A stretch of 64,000 nucleotides of DNA, taken from contig DATAUE010000062.1 of assembly GCA_036268425.1 (NCBI GenBank), positions 32,161 to 96,160 on the forward strand, written 5' to 3'. Each line of letters begins with the position of its first letter. The stretch's first letter is position 1. Below the pieces are notes generated by a model. The model worked only from the letters and a program-made list of their open reading frames with translations. It was not told where the DNA came from and searched no databases. The translations under genes and the position numbers were made by a program. This document shows, in pieces, positions 25,457 to 34,464 of this stretch. The DNA is from DATARH01 sp036268425. GTDB lineage: Bacteria > Pseudomonadota > Alphaproteobacteria > ATCC43930 > CGMCC-115725.

Positions 25457-25600
25457 CGTTGGATGCGACGATGGTGAGCCTCTGGTAGCCCGCCGCGGTT
25501 TCAATCGGACGATCGTCGCGCTCGCCAACAAAACAGCGCGTATCGCCTGGGTGTTGCTGAACAGAAAGGAGGCGTATGCCGCTCCCTCACATAGAGCGTG
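25457..25600 (+). pseudogene. IS110/IS1111-type transposase, 3' remnant after IS66
   Basis: After the second GATCAAGA copy, the text FNRTIVALANKTARIAWVLL is the conserved C-terminus of IS1111-type transposases (VALANKTARI-W-LL). It is the far side of the gene cut by IS66. About 130 residues between the LDSRIK point and this C-terminus are missing, so a deletion had already shortened the gene. Confidence 0.65.
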
Positions 25601-25700
25601 GGATCGCCTCTATTACCCGCAACACCCATGCAACACATCTCGATTTAGAATTTATAATCATCAGCTTACGGAAAGCGAGCGAACAGTATCTCCGCTCGCC

Positions 25701-26804
25701 TCACCGGGTGAGTTGGGGCATTCGGCCCATAGACCGAAGCACCTCCGCGATCTGATCAAGTGCTGTTGCCTCAGGCTGAACCGGGATTGCGAGCGACCGC
25801 ATAAGTTCGGCCTGCCGGGTGGCGGTCACCTCCCCATAGCTAGAGAAGGTCGTTAACACCGTTTCGTGAGACAAGTTCTGGCTCCACGCCTTAAACTCCT
25901 CCGGGGTTCGGCAAAGTTGCTCCCCTAGTCTTGCAAGCGTTTTACGGAAGCTGTGTGGCGGAAAATACGGCATGCCGACCTTGCTGAATGCTGCCTTGAA
26001 AATTTTCCGGATCGGCGCGGCCGTGCTCCAATGTTTCCGATCGAGACCAGTTGCCTCGAACTCGCCATCGCCGTTGAGCGTCACCTGCGTCGCCGGAAAC
26101 AGCGGGTCGTTCAGACCCCACAGTTGATCGGCGCTGAGATAAGCGATCCAATCCCCGACTATCGTTGCAACCTCGATCCCCACGGGAAAAAACCACACCG
26201 TCGAGGTCTTGGAGAACTTCGTCTGCACCTCGCGGGCGTCCTGAACCACACATGCTTGGTCGAACTGAACGTGCTTAAGTTTCACAGAGGCTACCGCTCG
26301 GTCGCGGATTCCGGTTAGCAGCGTGAAAGCAATGACGGCCCGATTGCGCCGATCCAAAGGTGTCTCGCACGGGGCCGTACGAAGCACATGAATGACCTGC
26401 TCGATAGTTGGCGCCGCGGCATCGCGATGCGCCTTAGCTATACTCGTGTCTTTCGCTGAGAGATTGAAATACTCAGCATCCGAATAGGCAAGCCGGGATC
26501 GAAAGCCCGCCTGGCCCGCCAGCCAGAAGAAGAAGTTGCGGAGCGCATTCAACGTTGAATGCAGCGTGGACTTGCTGAGTTTGTCGCCCGTCCTGGTATT
26601 GAGCTGCTCCGCAAGATACCGTTTGAACCCGACTGCCTGCTGGGTATGAAATTGCCGGAAGTCGCGAAATCGCGTATATCGCTCATAACGATTCAGCGCT
26701 TTGGCAACGCTGTCTAACGATGCCTCACCGCATCGCTTCGCTTCCCTCAAATAGGTAAAATAGCGGTGCTTGACGCGCTCATTTTCCGGATTGTGAGCTT
26801 GCAC
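25701..26804 (-). CDS. Tyrosine recombinase (island integrase 1)
   Basis: The 367-residue protein has a SAM-like N-domain and a catalytic domain with Arg in LLTGIRDRAVASVKLKHV, Lys in QTKFSKTSTVWFFPV, HSFRKT for the His-x-x-Arg box, LSHETVLTTF, and the Tyr in SSYGEV. All catalytic positions seem filled. It is a site-specific integrase of the genomic-island type. It is encoded in line with three small DNA-binding proteins upstream on the same strand, suggesting an operon of element functions, and opposite a second integrase at 28.4 kb. Confidence 0.82.
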   Translation of the reverse strand: MQAHNPENERVKHRYFTYLREAKRCGEASLDSVAKALNRYERYTRFRDFRQFHTQQAVGFKRYLAEQLNTRTGDKLSKSTLHSTLNALRNFFFWLAGQAGFRSRLAYSDAEYFNLSAKDTSIAKAHRDAAAPTIEQVIHVLRTAPCETPLDRRNRAVIAFTLLTGIRDRAVASVKLKHVQFDQACVVQDAREVQTKFSKTSTVWFFPVGIEVATIVGDWIAYLSADQLWGLNDPLFPATQVTLNGDGEFEATGLDRKHWSTAAPIRKIFKAAFSKVGMPYFPPHSFRKTLARLGEQLCRTPEEFKAWSQNLSHETVLTTFSSYGEVTATRQAELMRSLAIPVQPEATALDQIAEVLRSMGRMPQLTR

Positions 26805-26840
26805 TTCAGATTCTCCCCCGAAGTCACAATTTAGGCAGGC

Positions 26841-27293
26841 TTAAGAGCTATCTCTTATGCGTAATCTCCCCTCCGGAAATCCGATCTCGAGTTCTCCCTG
26901 GATGTCGCGGATCCGTCCCAACGCCACCCTCCGATGGATGAGCACGCCGCACTCCGGGCACAACCCTCGCAAGTTACCGGCCGTGGGCGAGAGCGGAATG
27001 TAATCGGCCATCTGTAACGCGGGTATCCTCGGCGCACGGCATTTCACGCAATAGAGCTGTCCTGTACCACAACGCTGTCTCGCTTTATTCCGCCTTGACG
27101 TCAAAAAGCCGGTCAGGTCGAGCCCGTGTATGAGCACTGGCCGCTTACTATCGATTGTCGGCAACCCTTTCTTGACCCAAGCGCGCACCGTATTCCGGTG
27201 AACTTGCAGCATGCGAGCTACTTCATCTACCGCGTATGAACGGTGGATTTTGATAAGACGAGGGTTAGGATTTCGATGTCGCGACATCGTCAT
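26841..27293 (-). CDS. Helix-turn-helix protein with zinc-ribbon-like C-terminus
   Basis: I chose MTMSRHRNPNPRLIKI (ATG 27293), giving 150 residues. The N-terminal half is a MerR/excisionase-like HTH (SYAVDEVARMLQVHRNTVRA WVKKGLP). The C-terminal half has cysteine pairs YCVKC and LCPECG, 40 residues apart, suggesting a zinc ribbon, with a VLIHRRVALG strand between. It sits 36 bases from the integrase start and is likely co-transcribed, perhaps as recombination directionality factor or regulator of the island. No named family is recognised. Confidence 0.65.
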   Translation of the reverse strand: MTMSRHRNPNPRLIKIHRSYAVDEVARMLQVHRNTVRAWVKKGLPTIDSKRPVLIHGLDLTGFLTSRRNKARQRCGTGQLYCVKCRAPRIPALQMADYIPLSPTAGNLRGLCPECGVLIHRRVALGRIRDIQGELEIGFPEGRLRIRDSS

Positions 27294-27303
27294 GCGAGGA
27301 GTG

Positions 27304-27531
27304 TTAAGTTTTGCTGCCGAAGCCTGCAGCCTCAGCCCCCGCGAGCGCGACTCGCTCCATATCCTCGACCCATTGAAGCAGGGTCGAGCGTCGCGCGCAC
27401 AACGTGCTGCCGATCCTGAAAACTGGCAGCCGTTGCGTTTCGGCAAGGTGATAAACACGTCGTGGCTTTACACCCATAAATCTGGCGATCGACTCAGCGC
27501 CGCTAAGTAGGTCAAGGTCATCAGTTCTCAT
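27304..27531 (-). CDS. Small excisionase-like DNA-binding protein
   Basis: From MRTDDLDLLSGAESIARFMG (ATG 27531, AGAGGG upstream) the protein has 75 residues. GVKPRRVYHLAETQRLPVFRIG is a winged-helix/HTH_17 pattern like phage excisionases and AlpA-type proteins. It overlaps the 3' end of the upstream HTH gene by 11 bases and ends 10 bases before the next gene, so the group is an operon. Function is inferred only from fold and neighbours. Confidence 0.65.
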   Translation of the reverse strand: MRTDDLDLLSGAESIARFMGVKPRRVYHLAETQRLPVFRIGSTLCARRSTLLQWVEDMERVALAGAEAAGFGSKT

Positions 27532-28315
27532 CGTATCCCTCTTGCATTGGGATGTAATGCAACGGAAGATTGAGCAACTTGCGTACGCAGGCAGTAAGTC
27601 CAACGGCAAGGTTGATCGCAATGAAATTGCGACAAACAAGAGTATCGAGTGATAATAATTGAGAATCCAAATCTTGTGGTATAATAGGTAGAGGCCGATG
27701 CGGCCTGTCTTCGGTCAGATGTTCGTCGTCGATAAGCAATGAATTACGCGATATTTTTTGTGCATCGATGATTTTTGGAAGGTTGTGATCTTCTGCCATT
27801 CCAGCGCCGAACACGAACTGTAGTGGACTGAAGCTCGGGTAAACCCGCTGTCGTTCTAAATCAATCACTGCAAGGAGAGTGGGGCAATCACCTAATACGT
27901 CGGCGTAAACAAACTGACGATCAACAATAATTACTTCGCTGCCCATATAACGCTTGCCAGGCCAGTAATATTTACCTCTGCGCGAAATCATCGCTTTCAA
28001 CCGCAAAGCGCCTTCGTCTCGGTCACTCTTAAGAACCGTGCGGATAATGACAGGATCATAGGCGTAAAGCAGATCGTCTAGTGGAAGGCAATATGTGAGC
28101 GTGTGCGCCATTTGAAGGCTAAAGCCCACCTCCACAAATTGAGCCGTCACGCTTACGCGGAGGGCTTGGCGCGCCGTCCATTGGCGCACTCGCCCTCGGC
28201 CACCGCCCGCTTGCGCTGGGGTAACGGCACCCCAGGTGATCAGCCGGCGAAGGTTGTCGACGTGCAGATTGCAAGCGCTGGTCACTTGCTTATCCGAAAA
28301 TAGAGTGTCGTTCAT
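27521..28315 (-). CDS. MerR-like HTH protein of the island
   Basis: This 264-residue protein has an N-terminal HTH (DKQVTSACNLHVDNLRRLIT WGAVTPAQ, then RQWTARQALRVSV), a MerR-like arrangement. The C-terminal about 180 residues, with ISRRGKYYWPGKRYMGSEVI and AVIDLERQRVYPSF, are not recognised. Local base composition is AT-richer than the surrounding DNA, a sign of transfer. It is first in the operon leading to the integrase at 25.7 kb and divergent from the second integrase. Confidence 0.6.
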   Translation of the reverse strand: MNDTLFSDKQVTSACNLHVDNLRRLITWGAVTPAQAGGGRGRVRQWTARQALRVSVTAQFVEVGFSLQMAHTLTYCLPLDDLLYAYDPVIIRTVLKSDRDEGALRLKAMISRRGKYYWPGKRYMGSEVIIVDRQFVYADVLGDCPTLLAVIDLERQRVYPSFSPLQFVFGAGMAEDHNLPKIIDAQKISRNSLLIDDEHLTEDRPHRPLPIIPQDLDSQLLSLDTLVCRNFIAINLAVGLTACVRKLLNLPLHYIPMQEGYDEN

Positions 28316-28433
28316 TGGTCCTCGATGTAGACGCTATAAACATGCGAAGCCCATCGCAAGAAAAAACTTGCGATGTGCATCTCGTGTATCATACGTTGGC
28401 ATTCTCTACCAGATTCTCCGGAAAGAGGTTGTC

Positions 28434-29624
28434 GTGGCGTCACTTCGGAAGCGAATCTTGCCCAGTGGAGAGCTGCGTTGGCTGGTTGACTATCGCGATT
28501 CGGCGGGCAAACGACGTGCGAAGCAGTTCCAGACCAAGCGCGACGCCGATGCGTATATGGTGAAGGCTCGTGCGGAGGTCGCTGCGGGAGTCCATACCGC
28601 CGATAGCCAATCGGTCACGCTGGGCGAAGCTGCTGATCTTTGGGTCGAAACTGGTGATAGGGACCGTCTTGAAGCAACTACCGTTCGGCAGCGGCGACAA
28701 CACGTCAACCTGCACATCAAGCCCCTCATCGGGGCAACCAAGCTATCGCGGCTGAACACACCTATCGTGCAGGAATATGTGGATCGCCTCCTTGAGACCC
28801 GCTCGCGCGAAATGGCACGTCGGGTGCTCACCAGCCTTAAGGGGATTCTTGCCGAGGCACAGCGGCGAGGACTTATAGCTCACAATCCGGCAAGCGTTGC
28901 CAGGGTTGCCAAACGACGCGGTGAGGGCGAGGAAGGCGATGCTATCCATTTGCCGTCGAAGTTGGATCTTCGCGCGATGATTTCCAAAGCTGCCGACCTG
29001 TGGCCCATTGTCCGCAAGAGCTCACAAGGGAAGATGATTACCTGCTGCTGGCGGCCTTTGATCATCACAGCAATCTTTACAGGGATGCGCGCTAGCGAAC
29101 TCCGGGGTCTCTCATGGCTTAACGTGGATCTCGACGCCGGCATTATCCGGGTGCGCCAGCGCGCCGATCGCTACAATAAGATCGGGATGCCAAAAAGCAA
29201 AGCAGGGCGCCGCGAGATACCAATGGCGCCGTTCGTCATGAGCTCGCTTCGAGAGTGGAAACTCGCTTGCCCCGCAACGCCTCTTGACCTTGTATTTCCA
29301 TCCGAACGCGGGGATGTGCTGTGGCACACTAATCTGTACAAACAATGCTTCCTTGGCTTGCTAGAGGCCTGCGAGCTGATGTTAACGGTACCAACAAATC
29401 AGGGCGAACAACGGCAGCCGCCATACAATTTTCATTCGCTTCGTCACGCTGCAGCCTCGCTATTCATTGAACAAGGGTGGACTCCGAAAAAGGTACAAAG
29501 CGTAATGGGTCATTCATCGATACAGGTGACATTCGACGTCTACGGACACCTGTTTCCAAGCCCCGACGGCGACGCCGACGCGATGGCACAGATCGAGGCA
29601 CGGCTTCTCGGTACTCAGCTTTAG
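28434..29624 (+). CDS. Tyrosine recombinase (island integrase 2)
   Basis: I chose GTG 28434, with GAAAGAGG five bases before it, giving VASLRKRILPSGELRWLVDY (396 residues). It has an AP2-like arm domain, a SAM-like core and a complete catalytic set: Arg in IFTGMRASELRGL, Lys in PKSKAGRREIP, HSLRHAAASLF, MGHSSIQVTFDVYGHLFP with the Tyr. It is a prophage/island integrase. Its stop overlaps the converging hypothetical gene by three or four bases. Confidence 0.88.
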   Translation: MASLRKRILPSGELRWLVDYRDSAGKRRAKQFQTKRDADAYMVKARAEVAAGVHTADSQSVTLGEAADLWVETGDRDRLEATTVRQRRQHVNLHIKPLIGATKLSRLNTPIVQEYVDRLLETRSREMARRVLTSLKGILAEAQRRGLIAHNPASVARVAKRRGEGEEGDAIHLPSKLDLRAMISKAADLWPIVRKSSQGKMITCCWRPLIITAIFTGMRASELRGLSWLNVDLDAGIIRVRQRADRYNKIGMPKSKAGRREIPMAPFVMSSLREWKLACPATPLDLVFPSERGDVLWHTNLYKQCFLGLLEACELMLTVPTNQGEQRQPPYNFHSLRHAAASLFIEQGWTPKKVQSVMGHSSIQVTFDVYGHLFPSPDGDADAMAQIEARLLGTQL

Positions 29625-30425
29625 TTGCCTGCCGCGGGGCATCGCAGCCGCTCGCGCGGATGAAGCATCACTAGAAGGTCATGGACCGGGCGCTGCAACC
29701 CTGCCGCGGCAACGGCATCATGCAAAGCCGACAGAAGCCGGTCGGCCAATTGACCAATGACGACAGAAGACAAATCGGGAAGGGCCAGCATCGCGGCAAC
29801 TTGCACCCGAGCTAGTGTCGTTTGCTGATCGGCCAACGACGCGCTAGCCAAGACTCGCGTCGCACCCGCCACTGCGACGTCCGGCAGGTCGGGATCGGAA
29901 TAATAGATGGTCGCTTGAGTTAACTGCGCCCCGAGCAGATGCAGCATCGTCTCGGTCGAGCGGAGGGGATCGTCAATTGGGAGAGTAAGGAGGTGTTTCG
30001 CCATCGCCCGGTGCAGATCGGACTCCGCTACGCGACGATTGGGCAACCAGGCACGGATCGTAGCTCGCATCTGCGAATGTGTGATGTTCCATTGTTCGAG
30101 AGCGCCTCGGGATCGCACCTGACCGCGGAACAGGCGTTGCAGATAGGCGAAGCGCAGATCGTCCCACGTCTCTTCCGACGCCGCTGGCAGCACGGCGCGA
30201 AAAATCACTCTTTCGCCAGCCGGCGGCACCGATGGCAATCAGACCCGGAAAAGCCGGGGCGAGAATCGGAAAGCGGCGAGCCGCGTGGTCGAACGCGAAG
30301 CGATAGAGGCCGGTAAGGTCGGCTGGAAACTCGGTTACACGAGCCAACAGCAGGGCGCGCAACCGCTGCGCCACCGGTAAAGCCGTGTCGTAGTCCCGCT
30401 CCACGCGCGCGAGACAGATCGCCAA
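29621..30425 (-). pseudogene. Unrecognised gene, frameshifted
   Basis: The two pieces lie in different frames. The upstream one (30425 to about 30240) reads LAICLARVERDYDTALPVAQ and RAFAFDHAAR-like text; the downstream one (about 30238 to 29621) reads GERVIFRAVLPAASEETWDD and ATIYYSDPDLPDVAVAGATR. Together they would give about 270 residues, mostly helical, without membrane segments. Residue use is coding-like. I do not recognise the family. A single indel near 30240 joins the frames, so it is either a pseudogene or a sequencing error. Confidence 0.45.
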
Positions 30426-30735
30426 TTGCCGACGAAGCCGACATGAGAACCAGCATGACAGAAACTAACCTATTAGAAGAAAAACCGTCCACCAAATCGG
30501 GGCAACCTCATATTGCGCGATGTCTTGGACGACTGGACACCAGTGAGAAGTCGCTTGACCAGCAGGCAAATCCCGGCAATGTGCTAAAACCTTCAACGGA
30601 AGAGGACTTTCGAGTTCTAGTAGAGGTAGGACGGCGATGTTCACCTTAAGATTAACGGAGAATTATAAATCAAGAAAACCGGTCCAAGTTCTGATTAATT
30701 GGAATATTTCTTAAGTTACTTGTGGAATTGAAGTG

Positions 30736-32895
30736 ATGTCTGAGAACGAGTTGCACATTAATGAGCGCCAATTTCGACAGTTTATTGAGGGCGTCAGGGA
30801 CTATGCGATTATCATGCTCGATCCGACGGGTCGGATCATCAGTTGGAATGCCGGCGCAGAGCGGCTAAAGGGATACCGAGAAGCCGAGATTCTCGGCCAA
30901 TCGATGGAACGCCTTTATCCTCCGGAAACGGTTGCCGCTGGCACGCCGGCCCGATTGCTGGCGAAGGCAGCGGCCGAGGGGCGCTGTGAAGATGAAGGCT
31001 GGCGCACGCGCAAGGACGGTACGCGCTTTTTTGCTAATGTGGTTGTGACGGCACTCCGTGATGAAGCCGGTGAATTAATCGGTTTTGCAAAAGTTACCCG
31101 CGACATTACCGAGCGCCGGGAGGCCGAACGACGCTTACAGGCTCACAGCGAACGGGCTGAAGCATTACTCGAGGCTGTGCCTGACGCCGTGGTAATTGTG
31201 GACCACAACGGCCGCATCATTACCGTGAACGCCCAAACAGAGGCCGTCTTTCGCTACTCTCGGGCGGAGCTGATCGGTCAGCCAGTTGAAATCCTGATTC
31301 CCGAGCGATTGCAGGCCGCTCACATTGCTGAGCGTACAGCGTACCATCGGGCCCCTGCGGTCCGGCAAATGGGCGCCGGTCGTGATTTGCTCGCGCGCCG
31401 TAGCAATGGTGGAGAATTCCCTGTCGATGTCAGCCTCAGCCTGCTGGCGACGCCCGAGGGAAACCTCATCATCAGTACGATCAGGGATGGAACCCAGCGT
31501 AAAGCTGCCGAACTCGCCCTACGCGCCAGCGAGGAGCAACTAAAGCGAGCCGAAAATATTGCACGGATCGGCAGCGCATGGTGGGAGATCGGCAGCGGCA
31601 CGATCAACTGGTCGGACGGACTTTATCGAGTTTATGGTCTCTCGCGCGATACGTTCAGCCCGTCACAACACAGTCTGGCTCCATTGATCCATCCCGATGA
31701 CCGCGACCAGTTCATGCGGGATCGGGAGCTAACGGGCCATGGTCTTTGTCCGCCACCGTCGGATTACCGGATTATTCGACCTGATGGGACACTACGTCGG
31801 CTCTATCGCGAGTTTGCGCCAGTCCTAGACGGAACTGACATTCCGTGTGCCTATATTGCATCGGTACAAGACGTTACCGAGCGACGTCAGACAGAAGAGC
31901 AGCTTCGCCAAGCGCAGAAAATGGAAGCCATCGGCAATCTGACCGGCGGAATGGCCCATGACTTCAATAACTTGCTCGGTATCGTCATCGCGAATCTCGA
32001 CTTGTTACGAGAACTAAAGGGGGAGGATGCCGATGTTGACGAATTAAGCCAGGAGGCATTGGGGGCCGCTATCAGGGGGGCCGAACTGACCCGCCGGCTA
32101 TTGGCGTTTGCGCGCCAGCAGCCATTGCAGCCCCGTCGCGTCGATGTCAATGAACTGGTGGGTGGGATCACGAAATTGCTGGGTCGCACGGTCGGAGAGG
32201 ACGTCGAGATTTCTCTCGATCTCGCGACCGATGTATGGCCGACAGTTGTTGACCCGGCGCAACTCGAATCCAGTCTGGTTAATCTCGCCAATAATAGCCG
32301 CGACGCCATGCCCTCAGGCGGGCGGCTCTTCGTCAAAACGGCAAACAGTCACCTTGATGCTGATTATGCGGCTTTGTACCATGATGTGGCCCCAGGCGAT
32401 TACGTCGAAATCCAGGTACACGACACAGGCACAGGAATGAGCGCCGAAATTATGGGGCGCATTTTTGAACCGTTTTATACGACTAAAGAACAGGGGAAAG
32501 GAACTGGGTTAGGTCTCAGCATGGTTTTCGGCTTTATGAAACAGTCCGGGGGTCACATTAATGTGTATAGCGAATTGGGCCTAGGTACCACCTTTCGGCT
32601 GTACTTGCCGCGACTGGCCCAAGAAGAAGTCTGGTATAGTGAGAGTATTTTAGTAGAAGAAGCCCTTGGTGGCACCGAATCGATACTAATAGTCGAAGAT
32701 AATACCGGACTTCGTCGCGTCGCGGTGCGCCAGATAGGCGGGTTAGGTTATCGAGTAATCGAAGCTGAAGATGCGAATGTGGCACTTGAATTACTGGAGC
32801 GCGAGAACGTGGATCTTATGCTGACCGATATCGTGATGCCGGGTGGCATCGATGGCATTCAGTTGGCACGACAGGCGTGTACTCGCCTTCGCTGA
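30736..32895 (+). CDS. PAS hybrid sensor histidine kinase, receiver frameshifted
   Basis: A soluble kinase: three PAS domains (about 10-125, 145-262, 270-385), a HisKA domain with GNLTGGMAHDFNNLLGIVIA, an HATPase domain (ANNSRDAM, DTGTGMSAEIM, GKGTGLGLSMVFG) and a receiver with LMLTDIVMPGG. The frame stops at 32895 inside the receiver. A one-base shift near 32870-32880 gives YSPSLKVLFTSGFAAPQAHG and LLPKPYRRDELAKAL to a stop at 33033-33035, the missing C-terminus. So the kinase core is intact but the receiver lacks its last beta strands. ATG 30736 follows a GTG at 30733. No partner gene is adjacent. Confidence 0.85.
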   Translation: MSENELHINERQFRQFIEGVRDYAIIMLDPTGRIISWNAGAERLKGYREAEILGQSMERLYPPETVAAGTPARLLAKAAAEGRCEDEGWRTRKDGTRFFANVVVTALRDEAGELIGFAKVTRDITERREAERRLQAHSERAEALLEAVPDAVVIVDHNGRIITVNAQTEAVFRYSRAELIGQPVEILIPERLQAAHIAERTAYHRAPAVRQMGAGRDLLARRSNGGEFPVDVSLSLLATPEGNLIISTIRDGTQRKAAELALRASEEQLKRAENIARIGSAWWEIGSGTINWSDGLYRVYGLSRDTFSPSQHSLAPLIHPDDRDQFMRDRELTGHGLCPPPSDYRIIRPDGTLRRLYREFAPVLDGTDIPCAYIASVQDVTERRQTEEQLRQAQKMEAIGNLTGGMAHDFNNLLGIVIANLDLLRELKGEDADVDELSQEALGAAIRGAELTRRLLAFARQQPLQPRRVDVNELVGGITKLLGRTVGEDVEISLDLATDVWPTVVDPAQLESSLVNLANNSRDAMPSGGRLFVKTANSHLDADYAALYHDVAPGDYVEIQVHDTGTGMSAEIMGRIFEPFYTTKEQGKGTGLGLSMVFGFMKQSGGHINVYSELGLGTTFRLYLPRLAQEEVWYSESILVEEALGGTESILIVEDNTGLRRVAVRQIGGLGYRVIEAEDANVALELLERENVDLMLTDIVMPGGIDGIQLARQACTRLR

Positions 32896-33246
32896 AAGTG
32901 TTATTTACGTCCGGTTTTGCCGCTCCCCAAGCGCACGGCGCTGCTTGGACACTCCCTGATAACGCACAGCTTCTACCGAAGCCTTACCGAAGAGACGAAT
33001 TGGCCAAAGCGTTGCGTACGGCGCTCGACGGCTAACTAGCTCTTATGTCCCCGGTCAAAGCTGATGCAACAGCCTGCCGGCACGGCCTCGGCAGGCGAGG
33101 TCGGTTTGGAGTAATAGGAGGCTGCACAGGGCCGGAGGCGGAGCTTGCGACGACGGTTTGATCAGGCTCTTATCCGCAGGTTGATTGCCGCCTTCCGTGT
33201 CTTCGTCTCGGGGCTTTCCTCGGTCTCGAGGACGGGCATCGGGAGG

Positions 33247-33565
33247 GTGTCAGGTATTTTGTGAAGGAAGAGCTGTGAGATATTCTGTGTTGTAGAGGGG
33301 ACCACGAGCGATGTCACAAGCGATCAAGGGACGAGGTTATCGAGGAACTGGTGCAAGGTATAGCTCGCCGGAGGATTTGCTTGGCGAAGAGGGTGTATTC
33401 AAGGAACTCAAGAAGCGTCTGCTGGAACGGGCGGTGAGTGCCGAACTGAGCGAACATCTTGGATACGAAAAGGGCGATCCCGCGGGCGTATGGCATACGC
33501 CAGCCAATCCCAATCCCAATCGCCGCGAGACCGAAATCTCAGGCAGGCTCCGAAAATCCGGATGA
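33247..33565 (+). pseudogene. IS256-type transposase, 5' remnant
   Basis: The N-terminus is visible in two frames: GRDEVIEELVQGIARR (about 33330-33370) then, after a one-base shift, SPEDLLGEEGVFKELKKRLL and AELSEHLGYEKGDP. This is the start of IS256-family transposases. Coding similarity ends near 33490, so most of the gene is gone. GTGTCAGGTATTTTGTGAAG at about 33247 resembles an IS256 terminal repeat. Confidence 0.65.
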
Positions 33566-33945
33566 GCCTTAACGGTAGCCCGAGCATTTTCGACCCATTT
33601 CCTGAGGGACCCTCGGGAATGCACTGGCGGAAATATGATCGTCTTGGGGCGAGAGGGACCACAACAGAGGAGCAATCTACCGCTTTACTGGCTGAATGGC
33701 TGGATACCCACTTTCCGGCTGGCGGTGATGAAAAGACAGCTGGCTGCGGCACCGGGCAGCAGGACGAGACTGCACCCGCGCCGGCGTTGCGCGGTTGTAA
33801 CAGGTCGCAAGGCAGGTTGCACGGAACGACGCCGACTGGGCTTAGGTGCGCGGCGGTTGGCGCTCGGTCTGCGAAGCTGGAGATGCCGGTGTTCGATGCT
33901 CAGGATAGCATCGGAAGGCAGTGGCTCTCTGGAATCGCATCCTTC
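33566..33945. other. Gene-poor stretch after the IS256 remnant
   Basis: Short frames exist on both strands but none has a start with a ribosome site, a recognisable domain or a consistent coding pattern. It is probably eroded element sequence. Confidence 0.4.
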
Positions 33946-34350
33946 CTATTGTGCCGTAAACGTCCCGGTCATGCCCGGTTGCGAGGAGCCGGTAAACGTC
34001 CCCCGCATGATGTTGTCATTACCAATCGTCGATCGGAACACGGCGACACCGTCCTGGCCGTTAGAATTGGTGGCCGTGGCCGTCCACTCCCAGGTGGCGT
34101 TGTCGCCATTGACAATCCCCGATGCCGGGCCTCGGGCGGAGGGGCCAGTGCATTGGCCGCTTAGCTGGTTTCCCCTCTGCTGCAACTGGCACACCGGGGC
34201 GATCGAAGCCAGCACTTGGCCGTTGGGCGCCCTCATCTGGCCGTGCACATGCCAGGTACCTTCGTAGGAGTCGGCCATTGCCGGAACCGGAAGTGCAAGA
34301 CCAACCCCGAAAAGCGCGACCGCCACAAGCATTCCGCTTGTCCTAAACAT
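33946..34350 (-). CDS. Secreted small protein of unknown function
   Basis: From MFRTSGMLVAVALFGVGLAL (ATG 34350, AAGGGAAC upstream) the protein has 134 residues with a clear signal peptide ending near PAMA. The mature part is beta-rich: SYEGTWHVHGQM, then CQLQQRGNQLSGQC with two cysteines that may pair, then NATWEWTATATN and MRGTFTGSSQPGMTGTFTAQ. This looks like a small beta-barrel or lipocalin-like fold. No family name is offered. Confidence 0.65.
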   Translation of the reverse strand: MFRTSGMLVAVALFGVGLALPVPAMADSYEGTWHVHGQMRAPNGQVLASIAPVCQLQQRGNQLSGQCTGPSARGPASGIVNGDNATWEWTATATNSNGQDGVAVFRSTIGNDNIMRGTFTGSSQPGMTGTFTAQ

Positions 34351-34464
34351 CCGGTAGTTCCCTTTCCAAATCGTGGCTTCCGGCAAGCTTCTTGGCAAGG
34401 ATGGCGGTTCTCATCAGCGTTGCAACAACCAAATTGGTTCCGTCGTGAGTTGCTGAGTTGTCGG

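Noticed and set aside
30443..30649. Plus-strand frame MRTSMTETNLLEEKPSTKSG of 68 residues
   Set aside because: No ribosome site, no domain, overlaps the decayed gene region.
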